Notes: generated from the letters alone by a model not told the origin. DNA of 64,000 bases from Penelope pileata (GCA_013396635.1 WBMW01005662.1:461694-525693); one strand, 5' to 3'; shown: positions 14,326-26,880, counted from the stretch's first letter. Program-made: numbers and translations.

Positions 14326-14382
14326 TCTGCACTTGATGTGCAAATGCTAGGTCTAGCATTTGCATGCACAAGTGATATGCAG
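14326..14382. repeat. Long imperfect hairpin with perfect 12-bp core and octamer motif
   Basis: TGCAAATGCTAG (14,339-14,350) and CTAGCATTTGCA (14,353-14,364) are perfect inverted repeats two bases apart. The pairing resumes outside an internal loop: CACTTG on the left matches CAAGTG on the right. The right arm contains a perfect POU octamer ATTTGCAT (14,358-14,365), and the left arm has a near match on the other strand. Confidence 0.75.
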
Positions 14383-17300
14383 GGACCAGTTTGCACTTAC
14401 ATATGTAGAAGATGACATTTGAAAAACTGGCTCCTAGAATCATTCCTTCTGTGAATGTTATGCAGCCATCTGTACAAAAGTTAGCAACCAAATACTTTGC
14501 CATCAGCAGAATGTTAGCCTTTCAGACATGACTGGTTGAGAGTTGTTTTTTGCGTTTTTTTTTTGTCCAAACTTCAACAGAAAATTGTTTTTTCCAACTA
14601 ATACAATTTTTCACCATAATGTAAATATGTTGTTAGTTTTCAGCAGAATCCTTCCTTCTCTCACTGTTGCCAAATTTGATTGATCTGATAGCTGCTAAGC
14701 ACGACTGTGCCCCGGGACTTCAGTTTTCTCTGTGGTATTACAATCAGAGATTCTCGAGACATACCCTAGCAGCGCAGCAAGAGAAGTGTGATCTCACCAG
14801 GGGCTGCAGCTCACAGAAAGGAACATTACCTCAGATAGCATCAAAGCATTTTGGTGGGTGGTGGGGATTAAAGGGTGAGGGGGTAGAAATCAACGTTCTT
14901 TTTCTCACCCCATTTACACATGCGTAAAAAATCCAACATGGAAAGCATAATTTCTCTGGTTCATTTTCAGTGATTCTGAAAATCCAAACTTGCCACAAAA
15001 TGGTGCACCATTCTTCCAAGTGGGAACTATCCCAGGACAAAGGTCTTTTCCAGAGAAAATTGTTGTGACAAGTTGTCAAGTAGATTTCTTTACATGAAGA
15101 TCAATGTAAAGGCAGCTGCTCACAACAGTTATAAACTGGTCAGCCTTCTGTTTTCAATGAAATACACTGCCACTTGATCGATGGCACGGGTGGACAAAGT
15201 GTGCAGTGGGAGAGGCATGACAGCCAGGGCCTCAGACGATGTGAACCACATGTGGAATCCATGGGTCACGGACTCTGCAAAATGTTCAGCATGTTAAATC
15301 TATCAGGAGACTCTGCAGCATGCCCAGTTACAGATATTAAATGTGCGTGTCCCATGTTAGATTACATCTGACTCAGATAACCTAGACACAGGTGATAGCC
15401 AATGACAGAACCCATCACGGAGTCATGAAAACAACAGTGTGGCAATTTTCCAAAACATGCTGAAATCGCACACATGCTAGGACAGGTGCTCTTTACTTCC
15501 ACACTATGCCTGATAAATTAATTAGAAAACTGGAAGAGTAACTTTTATTTGCCTTTTATTAACCTGTACAAATACTCATTCCATTTTGTCTTTCCTCAGT
15601 ATTTTAGTAATTGTTATGAGACCAAGATTGCACACAGATCAGAGAGAAGGGCATTTTCAGTATTATATTTTTTCAAATTTCTTCAGGAAGAATAAAAGGG
15701 AAGGAGTGAATGAGAAGGCCTTTTACACTTCATCCAAGTGTTTAGGACTAATTTTGCTCTAATTTACAAGAGAACAAAATTAGTATCTACTGAATCAAAC
15801 AGAATTTTAACCACAAAACTGAATAAAAATAAAAAATTCTTCCTAGGAAAAGGCTGCTGCAAGGCAACATCCTTTCCTCTCTTGTAATGCCTCTGAAAAT
15901 CCAAGGTGCCTGACAAAGTTTATGCATCTCTTATGAGAAGATATTTAAAATTTGACATTTTTTCTTCCTCACCTTTCCTTCACATCCTGCTCTGCTCTTT
16001 ACAAGGATATTTAATGCAGGAGTAACTTCCTATCTCACTTTGGTAGTGCATTATCTTCCCAACTTATTTTCATAGCATTTTATACAAACTACCCGATACG
16101 GTGTATTTTTGCACAGGATGTAAGATGATGACAAATCATGATCTAGGAGCCAATGGACTTGGGATTTTGTTTTGCATTTGCTTGAAAATTGATGCCCAGT
16201 CTTCCACTAATAGCTGAAACCAGTCAGCAGCACTCTGTTATTGCTACCAGAAACCTTTCTGAGTCAGAAGAAAAAAAGACATTAGATAGGTGACAGCCCC
16301 TATGAAGTATTTAAAATCATTGCCCTCTCTCAAGACAGACATCCATTTCCATAGAAACAGAGGTGGAAATAGACCATTAATATCTATGAGTCAATTTAAG
16401 CTACTAGCAGTCAGTTTCTGTCATCAAAAAAGATGCTGAATTAGTGAAAATGGGAGCTCTAAAATGACTCTTAAAACAATCTCTTCATGGATTTTTCTGT
16501 ACTAACCAAGCTTGGTCTCTATGAAAGACAGCCACAAAGGCCCCTGTAGCCAGCAGGAAAGCAGAGGATGAGGATGAGTACTCCAGATCACATGCAACAG
16601 CTGGAAGTAAAAAGCAAAACAAAAGGCAGCCGAGATTTTAGGATTTGAAAGCCCCCAAATTAAAATGCTTATTTATAATTGCATAGGCTTTTTTTTTTTA
16701 AAATAGTGACTATTTAGTAACTTTGTTTAAAAAACAAATTCTTGAGTTCCTTTAGCAACTGCAGCTAGACTCTTCAGGAAGGTGCTGTCTTTGGAAAGGT
16801 AACAATTACACAAGAGAAGCAGGTATACAGGTCATGGGGATATTTAGTTAATAATCATCTATACTGTGATATGTTGTTTTATCAGCGCAGTCTACCCCTG
16901 ATGACATAAAAGAAGCAATTCAAAAGTATATTTTGGTATGTAAATAATCGCAGAATGCTGAGCTATAAGAATGCTAGACTTACGGTCTCTTGAGATTATG
17001 GCTTAGCAGCATGGTACAGATATTGAACCTCACATTTCTTTTATTGTGGTGTAGCTCCATTGCCATTAATGACATTACTCCTGCTTTCTAAGCATGAGAA
17101 GCTTCCTTTGTGGGAAATCAAGGCAATCAAAACCAGTTTTGCAGTGGCTGCTTTCAAGTCTGAGTGTGCATGTGTTGCACTCTATTTGCACATTACATTA
17201 ACCACAATATTCGACAGCCATTTTTGCTCTTGTGTCTTTGTATGCAGTTAACAGTCTACATGTTCTGTCTGGAGTCCACAACCACTGCACAATGCTTTAA

Positions 17301-17960
17301 AAACATCAACTAGGAGTCAGTGCTGCAAAATCGTACTTCCACTTGAAGACAGAACAGCAACATTTCTGCATAGCAGTTTGGATGCCTGGGGCTCAGTATC
17401 TTTGCCTCTCTTTGGATGAGTTTAACCCCCCCCACAGATGGTTAAAGGACGAAAATTACATGCTGAGTTTGTTTGTTTTTTTTTCAGGAATTCTGCCTGA
17501 TTTCTACAGTGTATTGATACAAAGGTCAAATTCCATCAGTTTCTGCCAGAGAATTCTCTGAATTTTGTTATTTTTTTCCAAGATGCACAAGAAAGCAGAA
17601 CACTTGTTTTAAAAACGTTTCAACTTTTGGGGGATCTGTCAATTTATTTTCTTACAAAAGAAGTGTTAGCTTTGTATATTGTTTGTTAATTTCAGTATTT
17701 AGCTCCATTATTTCAGCATTTAGTCTTCAGCATTGGGTTGAGTCCTTTTTATTTTCTGTCTCCATAGCTCTCAGAAGTGAGAAAGAACATCGTGTTCCTG
17801 CAGATTGCCCAGGACACATGCTTCACAGCTGTGCCAAGTTTGCAGCTGACCAATTGGCCTACATTGCAAGAAGACTCATTTTCAAAATTTACAATCGTTT
17901 TTTTTAATGTGTGCCAGATAGGCCGATTCACTGTGAGACTTCTTTGATTTTATTGACGTT

Positions 17961-18035
17961 TAGAGCCTCATCCAGTTCCCAGTGAAGTCAATGGGTGTCT
18001 TTCCAGTTCTTATAGCAGGACTTGGATGAATCTCT
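17961..18035. repeat. Possible ancient amniote interspersed repeat
   Basis: CCAGTGAAGTCAATGGGTGT CTTTCCAG, followed by GCAGGACTTGGATGA, resembles an old sauropsid repeat known for a motif of the form GAAGTCAATGGGAGTCTTTCC. Shorter echoes occur near 7,805-7,835 (CAATGACTTCAGTGGG) and 13,736. The family is from memory and uncertain. Confidence 0.35.
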
Positions 18036-18713
18036 AAGTGGGCAGAACTGTTTCCTGTCACCTATTTTGCCTACTGAGACATTCAAAAGATCACTGACCA
18101 CTCCGTTCTGTAATATCAGATAAAGGCATCTATCCCAGAATTTAAAGGAAATGCATGTTCAAGGGCAGCTACCAAATTAAAGGTTGCAGTAACTTAAACT
18201 AGCAAATTCACCAACATAAAGCCTTTCATGGAAACGGCAATACTAATGGCGTTACTTTATTTGATCAGTTACAGAAATAGTATGAGCCTTTTAAAATCCT
18301 GAGTCCTGCTCACTGGAAATGGCAGCTCGTCCAGGTGAAGGAAATGCACGAACAAGCAAACATCTGGCATCTAGTCTAAAATACTAGATGTGATTTCATC
18401 AGTAGAAATTTTATAACAGCGGAAGCAAGCATAATTCAACCATAAAATGTTCTGATTAGAGTTTAACATCTGAAACTATTTCAGACTGAGCATAGCAGTT
18501 TACAGAGCATATAAACAGACTTCTGACACTCAGCATTTGCAAAGATGAAATCATAAGCTGGAAGACTCCAAACCCAGATGACATTTGAGTCTGTAGCCAA
18601 CAGTAGCATCCACTCCGCAAAGCAAAACCAACAGGGGAGCAGCAATGTTAGTATATGTACCTTAAGCACAAGAAACTTGTGTACTCTACATGCCCTGATG
18701 CCACCTTCCTGTT

Positions 18714-18813
18714 AAGAAGGAAAAGGGAAAGGGAAAAGGAAAGGGGAAAGGGAAAATGAAAGGGAAAAGAGAAAAGGAAAAAAGAGAAAAAAGAAAAAAG
18801 AAAAAGAAAAGAA
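18714..18813 (+). repeat. 100-base homopurine (GGAAA)n-like tract
   Basis: A and G only, apart from one T at 18,757. G-rich GGGAAA units on the left give way to AAAAAG units on the right. The phenylalanine/leucine-rich frame on the other strand is an artefact of this repeat. Confidence 0.95.
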
Positions 18814-21123
18814 CTGTGCAGTCTAAGACTTTACATTGCAATCGGTCACCTCCGATTTCCTCCCTATAGAGGAAATGAAAGAAAATTAAACTGAACAATT
18901 CCTGTCTCCATTTGCTGTGGAAATTCTTTTTAGCAGCTTAAAGCAGCACCATATCAGTATGACGTATGCAGGGAAGGAGGGAGGCAAGGTAGTTCATTTG
19001 CTAAAATAACTGCATTTTTTTGTATCCTGCTTTTCTCTCCCTGCTTGGGTCTCATCTTCGTTCACCTCTACAGCCATTATAAGGAAATGCACAGAAGAGT
19101 CATAAACTGAAAAGATCAATTCTTAGAAGAAAATAAAAGAATATCTGTTAGTGCATACCAATCCTCCTTCTATACTTCTGCTGAAAGATCATAAACATCT
19201 AGTAATTCCAGTACAGATGAAGTTATCACTTTGTGGTATCTGAATTCAGAGTTGCTTTGGGCCCTAGATTCCTTTAATTTGTAAATCTTCATGTATATTG
19301 ATTTGGCATTGCAGAAGTTCTTAGAGTAGCACTCCTGAAAAAAATAAAATCAGAGAGAGTGTGGCCTGTCTGTAGGCACAAAGGGACATGACTTGTCTGA
19401 AATGGAGATAAACTAGGGCAACATACTGGAAAAGTTTTTAGTATTAATGTCTAAAGGAACAAGAAATGCTACCCCAAACAAAAGAGTGGGAGAACCACTT
19501 GCACTGCTGTTGCTCAAGACACTTGAGAACATGCTATACGGAATCATTTTGGTATGGAAAGCATAAACTAGAAGTATAATCCTTTTCATCCCCACTTTCT
19601 CCACAGTCTGACATAACTGAAAATATATCAGAAAACCTGGTACGAGATACAGAAATGACTTTCTACATTTTTGTAAAGAGAAAGAAAATGCTATGAAATC
19701 AATTAAGAGAAGAACTAAGACTAAAACCAAGCAACTATGGAAGAAGAGATATTCGAATGCAAGAAGAAAAGATCTTTCCCCAAAAGACAAGCAAAGACAG
19801 CATAAAAATCTACATCACTGTAGTTGTCAACATTTTCTCTCTAGAATGGTCTTCATTTCCAGTCATATTACCTCCTAAAGAAAACAAAAACGTCAGTCAC
19901 AGACAGTTGATGAGATCACACTGTCTCAAATAAAAGGACAAGGCCAAAATCAGGAAAAGCTATAGCCTGAGACATGTTTCTTCCAAGACAGTTTAGAGTC
20001 ACATGAGGATGTTAAATCTATTTTCCCTTTCCCTTCGCCTTTGCTGTCCCGGCTTTCAACACACCCATTTCCATTCCCATCCTCGCCCCCACACACAAAA
20101 AAAAGAAGATGAATATAAAGAGAAGGATCAAGAAATGACTTTTCATGAGCCACTACATCTGGGGTTCTGCAAAGTCTGGATTTTGTCATTATATTAAGAA
20201 TGCAAAATATGAAAAGAAAGGAATTCTGCCTCTGCTACTGGAATTAGTCTAATGGCTAGCTAAGGTAGCAGTTGTTTACTTATACTGCAGTATCATTCAG
20301 AAGGCTTGTCCAGACTGGTTTTGTCATTTAAGGTGCTATATAAGCACAAACACAGGCAGGAACTGCAAGATAAAATGAGTGTCTTGAGGATTTGGTAACC
20401 AGTGAGCTACAAGAGAAGAACGGGGAGGCAGCAGCTAAAACACATGTCAAAAAAAGGGTCTCACAGCACATTCAGGTGTTTTGCCTCCTTGTCTGAACAA
20501 AAGAGAGACTTATACAATGGGAGGATCTGAGCACAGGAACCACAAAGCATGGAAGCAATGCACTGCTGAACCTAGCGAATAAGGCAGGTGCCAGGGAAGG
20601 CTGTGTGTGTGTGTGTGTGTGTGCATGCTCATGAGCGTGTGAGGCAGGAGAGGCCATGTCACCATCCTTCTTGTGTTTTGTTACGAAGGTTTCTTTGCTC
20701 TTTCTTCCATATCTGTGCTGACATCAACAATAGTACCAAATGTCTATGAGGCACAACACTTCAAATCAAGGTTGAGTTAGGCTCTGTAGATCCTGTGCCA
20801 ACATGCTTTGCCTATTTTTTGGAAATACACATGTGCGAGAGTGGCTCTGGGCTGCATACCTAGAAAAGACAGCTAAGACTGCTGGAGCTGATTAGGGCTT
20901 CACACCTCTTTTCTTTCTCTCATCTACACCTATGAAAAGGAAGGATGCTTAAAACATCCATAGCACATTGCACCACGGAGTGCTACTGGTGAGGACAGAG
21001 CATCCATTTGGCCCTACAGTTACCAGGCCTGCACTTACAGTCATACTGCTTATCTTTAAATGGAAGCATGAACTGAGCTGCAGAACACAAGAAAATGGCC
21101 CCAGACAACCATCTCCTCTGAAA
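18814..21123. other. Upstream non-coding DNA, no gene supported
   Basis: Contains the (TG)n at 20,602. Open frames on the minus strand near 19.4-20.2 kb lack domain character. Confidence 0.7.
20602..20623 (+). repeat. (TG)n microsatellite
   Basis: Eleven TG units, followed by a degenerate GCATGCTCATGAGCGTGTG tail. Confidence 0.95.
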
Positions 21124-21131
21124 ACATAACT

Positions 21132-21990
21132 CAGGCATGTCCAACCCACGACCCGCAGGCTGCATGTAGCCTGGCACAGCTCGCAGGGCAGCCCACCCCT
21201 GGCTGCCGAGCCATGATGGCGGCGGCTCTACCCCGCGGAGTGACCCAACCTGGCCCTGGGCCCATCACTCAGCAACTAGCACTATCTGAGGACACACTGC
21301 AGTACTAACTCAAGTTATGGCAAACAATTTTACACATTTTTAATACATTGGCTAAACACAGTCCTGTGTACAGTGAAAAATATGCAGCCTTGCTTTCCGT
21401 TTTGATGAAGAAATTTGAGAAGAGGTTTCAAAATTGCTGGAAAAACGATCCATTTTTTGGTATCTTTGTGACTTCATTTCCAGTCAACATAAATACATTA
21501 CCTGCAAATTTTCAAATGGAATGTAAAGTGTTTCAATCAGACATTGAACTCAAAGAAAAATTTCATCATGTCTCTCTACTAGACTGTTAGAAGACCTCTC
21601 TTACAGGAGAGAAATATCCCTTGTGTCACAATCATGCCTTATTCACATCATCGCTTTTTGGCAGTACATACATCTGTGAACAACTATTTTCAAGGATGAA
21701 ACACGGGAAGAGTAAAATTCTATTAAAAATCTCTGATGAGCACTTGAGAACTCACTGAGAATTGCAGCCACTTATCAAACAAGACTGATGCATTAGTTTC
21801 ACAAAAACAAGGTCAAATATTCCACTAGTTATACAGTTTCATTGCAATTTTTGAATGTTTCAATAAAAAATAGAAATTAAAAAGTTTGTTAGTTACATAC
21901 ATTAACTATAATATATACTTTATATGTGGCCCAAGACAATTCCTCTTCACTCAGTGCAGCCCAGGCAAGCCAAAAGTTTGGACACCCATG
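21132..21990 (+). mobile_element. Decayed, internally deleted hAT (Charlie-like) DNA transposon
   Basis: The left end CAGGCATGTCCAACC and the right end, which reads CATGGGTGTCCAAAC on the minus strand, form imperfect terminal inverted repeats of the Charlie type. They are flanked by a decayed 8-bp target duplication, ACATAACT (21,124-21,131) against CCATATCT (21,991-21,998), 6 of 8 matching; 8 bp is the hAT hallmark. Inside lies a C-terminal transposase remnant in the plus direction. At 859 bp it is far shorter than an autonomous element, so the middle is missing. The family resembles Charlie12 of chicken as I recall it. That name needs a library search. Confidence 0.85.
21348..21820 (+). pseudogene. 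hAT transposase C-terminal remnant (frameshifted)
   Basis: The frame at 21,348-21,590 encodes a stretch with FEKRFQNCWKNDPFFGIF and TLPANFQMEC, as in Charlie/ZBED-type hAT transposases, and ends at a TAG. The similarity resumes in another frame at 21,615-21,755, with FGSTYICEQLFSRMKHGKSK, the conserved hAT C-terminal dimerisation region, and stops at TGA 21,756. A third frame continues with TDALVSQKQGQ near 21,787-21,819. At least two frame changes and stops mean it makes no transposase. The N-terminal zinc finger and most of the catalytic domain are absent. Confidence 0.85.
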
Positions 21991-23499
21991 CCATATCTGA
22001 AGTAATCATGATGCTACTGGTCATGAAATCCCCTTTTTAGGAATATTTATGAAAAGATGAGACAAAATTTTCCTCTTAGTTAATTTGTAGCAATGGACTT
22101 TTGAATCCTGTAACAGTAGCAAATAAATATTCAAAGAATAAATGAATGGTCATGTTACTGAAGTAACGCCAGTTTCCATATGGGCTAACAACTTGGTTGG
22201 AAAATGGCTGATAAAATTCCTAGACACAGAAGAGGAAATTGTAACTAGTTCCTTGCTCAATTATTTTTACTTTCAACACTGCCTTAGATAATATTCATAC
22301 ATTGCCCACTGAACAATTCCAGCTCTTTTTCTCAGAGATAAGCATACCCACAGCCAAGATGTTCTCATAAAAGATTAAAATTCCTTCCCATATCAACAAC
22401 AAATTAGTCATTCCTTTTCACAGTGTTACACTCTGGAATCAGAAAAATATAAATTATTAAATATTCTTATACTCCATTTACAAAAGCAACTATTTTTGTT
22501 AATTCCTAATTTGAGCATGGCTTAAAAACAAATAAGAAAATATGCTGTAAATGTTAGCACTCAGATATATAAAATAGACTCTAGCAGGAACACTATTGGA
22601 ACTTAACAGGGAGATTTTCAGAGGACTTCATTTTCCTACATGGTAGTATAAAAATTGATCAAGGTACTTAGGACACTATTTAAGTTATATACGGCTTATA
22701 ACAAAGATTGTATTTTCTTTCCTGCTATAGCAGAGTTATTTTTAATGGCAGATACAGGAATATGGTTACATGCACTTGTGATTATTTAAGAAACCTGTGT
22801 AGTAACCCAATGATAAACTCCAATGAAATCCTATCTATTGACAAGATGAATAATTATGACAAGACACTTGTCAAAGTAACACTTTAACTTCATAACATTC
22901 CAGAAAGGGAATCCTTCAAACAGATCTGTCTGCACTACACCCTTTTACTAGCAACGAACCCAGATATATAAATCAACCCATGGCATAAATAAATGAACAC
23001 GCTGGCTCACCTCAGGTGAAGACTGACAAGGAGCTTTCATCAGGACTTGACACAAGGACATCAGACTATACGATTTAGTTCTTTTTTGTGACTCGCTATT
23101 TCAATGGTGTTCTAAGGAATAAAATGTCGTTTCACACAGAGGGTCTGTCCTGAGATTACAAGTAATGTTCAGTGAAATGCATTCCATCCAGTATTATCAT
23201 CCAAGTTGTGGACACGCAAATAAAATAACAGTCAGCAACTTTATGGCTTGACACAGAAGGCTCTTAAAACGATCTAAGTTCTATGAATTTAAAAGTGTAT
23301 TCAAACATTAAAGCTATCAAAGACTGACAACGTTATTTTTTTTTTTCTTCTTTTTCATGGATCAATCTCCCACTGTACTGAGCTGGTGATTGTTACTGTT
23401 ACCCTGCTCTTCTGCAGGTGAGAAGGCTCCAGCACACAGGCTATGGCCGGCTGAGGTGGGCAGAACAGGCTGCAAGCACCATCCATTCTACTTTCCACT

Positions 23500-23700
23500 C
23501 AGACTACAGTCCTTTCTCTGGATGGCATCTTGTCCCTCAGGCATGTTGACCACACCACACAGCTTAGCATCATCTGCAAACTCACTGAGGGTGCACTCAA
23601 TCGATGTCACTGATGAAGATACTGAAGAGCACTGGTCCCAGTACTGTCCCCTGAGGGACAACACTTGTATGTCCATCTGAACATTGAGCCGTTGACCCCC
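23500..23700 (-). pseudogene. CR1 LINE reverse-transcriptase fragment (ORF2), frameshifted
   Basis: Read on the minus strand, three frames in turn match CR1 reverse transcriptase. NGSMFRW lies at about 23,673-23,696, VPQGTVLGPVLF at about 23,624-23,659, and ECTLSEFADDAKLCGVV follows, with the catalytic FADD box at 23,569-23,580. A DAIQR motif closes it. At least two frameshifts break the frame. Neither the 5' nor the 3' end of the element is recognisable nearby, so this is an isolated internal piece. Confidence 0.88.
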
Positions 23701-24519
23701 TTCTGGATCTGGTCCAAGTCCTTGGCGCACATCTCACCACACAGCTCTCCAGAGTTGGACACTTTTTCAAAGCCTGCTCCACAGGCAAGCAGAGCTGGGG
23801 CTAAGATCTCACTGAGGCATCTACGAAGAAAGCGTTAGTCAATTTTAAAATAAGAGCTGTGTGTTACATTCCTTGCTCTGAACACAACCCTATAGCAAAG
23901 CAAAGCTTCTGAAGGAATCTGACTTTCTATTTGGAAATGGCAACGGAAGAGAACATTTCTTTTCCAAAATCACACTGGCCTCATCACCCAGCACAAGCAA
24001 CCTTGAGGGGATCTCCTCTGACTTGAGGTAGACAGGGCAACACACTGAAAATCCTTCTGTGTTCACAGAGCAAGGGATGACTCCTTCAGAAATACGGAGA
24101 CTTCAGAATGAATACTGGCACAGAAAACGAAATCTATTTCAGAACACCTCTAAAAATTATCTCCCTTCAGCTTTTTCTTGCCAAGATTCGCGAAGATTGC
24201 ATGCAGTACTGATATTGTATGAAAAATAGCACCATGCAGGAAAAAGGCTCACCAGGTTTACAGGAATTACTTAATTACCACTGTCGCTGTTACCTTACTA
24301 TATGGGCCCCAGATACATGGATCAGACATCTATTTAGCCTGCTCTTGCTCCCACTACAAGCAGTGGAAGAAACTGAAGTTTGTATTACACAATCACAGTC
24401 CTTAAACAGAAGTGCCATGCTTTATTAAAAATCCAGAATATGCAATACTGTCCAGCTCACAATATGGTAGGACTTCCAATCCCCAGTATCTGTAGAGTCC
24501 TTGACTTTTCTTTGAAATG

Positions 24520-24536
24520 TTTTTTTTTTTTTTTTT
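24520..24536 (+). repeat. Poly-T run
   Basis: Seventeen T residues followed by CAG, which looks like a splice acceptor. No coding sequence follows. Confidence 0.85.
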
Positions 24537-26772
24537 CAGCTCACTACTCCATACTCCATAGCACAAGAACTGAAATGGTACTTTCAATATCCCTGCATTA
24601 TTTTGTAGACCAAGAGAAATCACAACAACAAAAGAAAAAGGTTAAAGACATGGGGAAATCTTCCAGTGACTGAAAAGTGAAATAGTGGGCTGTGAATTCC
24701 AGAGGCCCTGCCACCTGTACAGCACCATCGAGCACCGTGCACAGCACAACACATCCTGCGCGCTCAGTCTGCCTCCGCCTTTCCCTGCTGAAAGCAGACA
24801 CACTCTCTAAGAACAACTGCTTACAGCTTATCTCCCAGGTCAATCTACCACACATGCTCCTATAACTCATTTTTCATACAGTTCATATTACCTACATTTT
24901 TGCTCCCCAGGTTCTTCCATTTTGCTTTTACCAGAAGCAACCGAGAGCCAGTTGTGACTGCACTGAGGCACCTTACTGAGGCAAAATGTATCCTAGGATC
25001 ACCCAGTTTGGAGATTCTCCGGGTGACACCAAAAACATGAATATCTGAATTACTGTGGTGTGTAAAGGTCTATGCCAAGCATCAAACACTGAGACAAGCC
25101 GCCCTTGCAGGGATACCCGCTCTCTCTGGGTCACTGTTTTCTGCCTTCTGGCCTCAGGTTGGAGGGGCACTGCGGGGAATCTGAGATCGGGGATTTGCTT
25201 CCCACAGTCCAGGCCTTTGGCAGTTTTCAGTTGTCACATGCAAGAACAGACGTACTTTCAGAATATGTCACACTGCTCTAAAAGCACTTCCTCTCATGAG
25301 CTCCTGAGAAAAGGTTTGCGGTACCAGCAGTTCTTCTGTCCTGCACTTTACCATGACATCCCTTATAGCGCACCCCACCCATACTCTGTTCCCACAGCCT
25401 ATACATTTTGGTTTTTATTTCCCATACTCAAACTATCAGCATCTTCTGTTTCTTCTAAAACTTTGCCTCTAGAAGGATCCACGAAAGTCAAACAATTTTT
25501 TGTATGTCACATTCATGACTTTTTTACGTTGGCTGCTTTCTTAATCCATTTTTGTACTGACTTCAGGGTATTTCATCTTTAAGGCTATCACAAGATCCAT
25601 GTGAGATCTGACTTACGATATGACACAGCTCGCAAATTACAAGTTCCATAAATTCCTTTACTTTAAAAAGTGACGCTTCAGGAAACAGGCCAGAGGGCAG
25701 TCCCATCTCTTACAATGCTGGTGACCCGACCACAAGCCACAAATGCACCATATCAAGGGATCTCTTTTCAGCAGTAAGTCACATGAATAAACTGCACTTT
25801 ATAACATAGCTTCTGCTTCAGGGAACTGGACATGAAAACAAGGGCAGTGACAGAGTAAACCCTATTCCAGACAACACAACTCTTCCATCATGATCTGAAG
25901 TGGACCTTGTATTGCCACACCAGCCACTAATTTGTTTTGCCATCCCAGTCTATGCCCATCTGAAAAAAATAGCCCCTACACCAGTAATAAATATAACCTC
26001 AGACTATACAGCTCTGTTCTATGTCCGTTTCCCTCTCTTGTAAATGTGACTGGCAAGTTCTCCCTTTCCAAAATGCACTGTATTGCCAAACTTCTGTAGA
26101 AGAGAAACACTTGTTCTCATAAGAAATGTGCAAGAACAATGTACAAATTGGTAGGTACTGGGCAGACACTACCATACTTATCTTTGTACTTTCATTCTTT
26201 TCCTTAGACCCTCAAACCTTACTTTAAAACTGTACCATTCTCTCTCCCCACCCCTTTTCTTTGTGGTTTAACAGATGAAGTCAGAACGGGAGGAGGTTTC
26301 ACCACTTTTGCTACATATGAAAACATTACATTATTCTGTTTCTCTGAGGCTTGCTGATAGGATGAAGATGACAACGGAATACCAAGGATAGAATTTTCTT
26401 GTTCTACTAGTAACAGAGCGCTTCTTTGGTTCTGGGCCTTGGTTTTGTTGTTTTTGTTTTTTTTTTTTCAGTTTAGCAAATATCTGATGCAATTGTTTTG
26501 ATATGGGCTCTTCGACTTTTTAGCTCCACTTTTTTCCAAGAATAATATATTTTTTTCTATCCTTTCATTTTTGCAAAGAAAGTAATTATTTTACAAAGAA
26601 ATTGTCAAGTTTGATACTGAAATATACTGACTCAAATGCATATGTCAAATACAATTCTTTCATTACAAGGGTGTCCCAATAGCACATACCAAATAAGTAT
26701 TCTTACAGAAATATCACATGTAATACACCAACTCTACTACATTTCAGATGAAAATAAAACCAATTCAATTTT

Positions 26773-26880
26773 CACAGAATCACAGGCTCGTAGAAGCATT
26801 CAGGTTGGAAGGGATCTCTGAGGGTCATCTAGTCTGGTCTCTCCAATTTGCTCCAAGCAGGGCTATTTAAAAGTTAGATC
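26773..26880 (-). mobile_element. CR1 LINE 3' end, truncated
   Basis: CACAGAATCACAGGCTCGTAG, then AGGTTGGAAGGGATCTCTGA and GGGTCATCTAGTC, is the reverse complement of the CR1 3' UTR. Only about 100 bases remain, fading after GCTCCAAGCAGGGCTA. The divergence points to an old copy. Confidence 0.85.

Larger units (their letters stand above)
13851..18713. other. Upstream non-coding DNA with the 14.3-kb hairpin
   Basis: No coding sequence is recognised. It holds the octamer hairpin at 14,326-14,382 and the possible ancient repeat at 17,961-18,035. Everything else appears unique and AT-rich. Confidence 0.7.
21999..26772. other. Upstream non-coding DNA around the CR1 RT fragment
   Basis: Apart from the CR1 RT fragment and a T-run, nothing is recognised. 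The 175-codon open frame at 25,055-25,582 has no domain, no start support and no splice context. Confidence 0.65.

Noticed and set aside
14099..14503. 134-codon minus-strand frame around the hairpin
   Set aside because: No domain, and a plus-strand frame overlaps it. Treated as a shadow of non-coding DNA.
18686..18898. Phe/Leu-rich minus-strand frame resembling a membrane protein
   Set aside because: It is the translation of the homopurine microsatellite read on the other strand.
24520..24539. T-run plus CAG as a splice acceptor
   Set aside because: No exon-like sequence follows, and it lies upstream of the gene.
25055..25582. 175-codon plus-strand open frame as a gene
   Set aside because: The composition is rich in Ser, Phe and Cys without domain structure. 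It looks like a chance frame.
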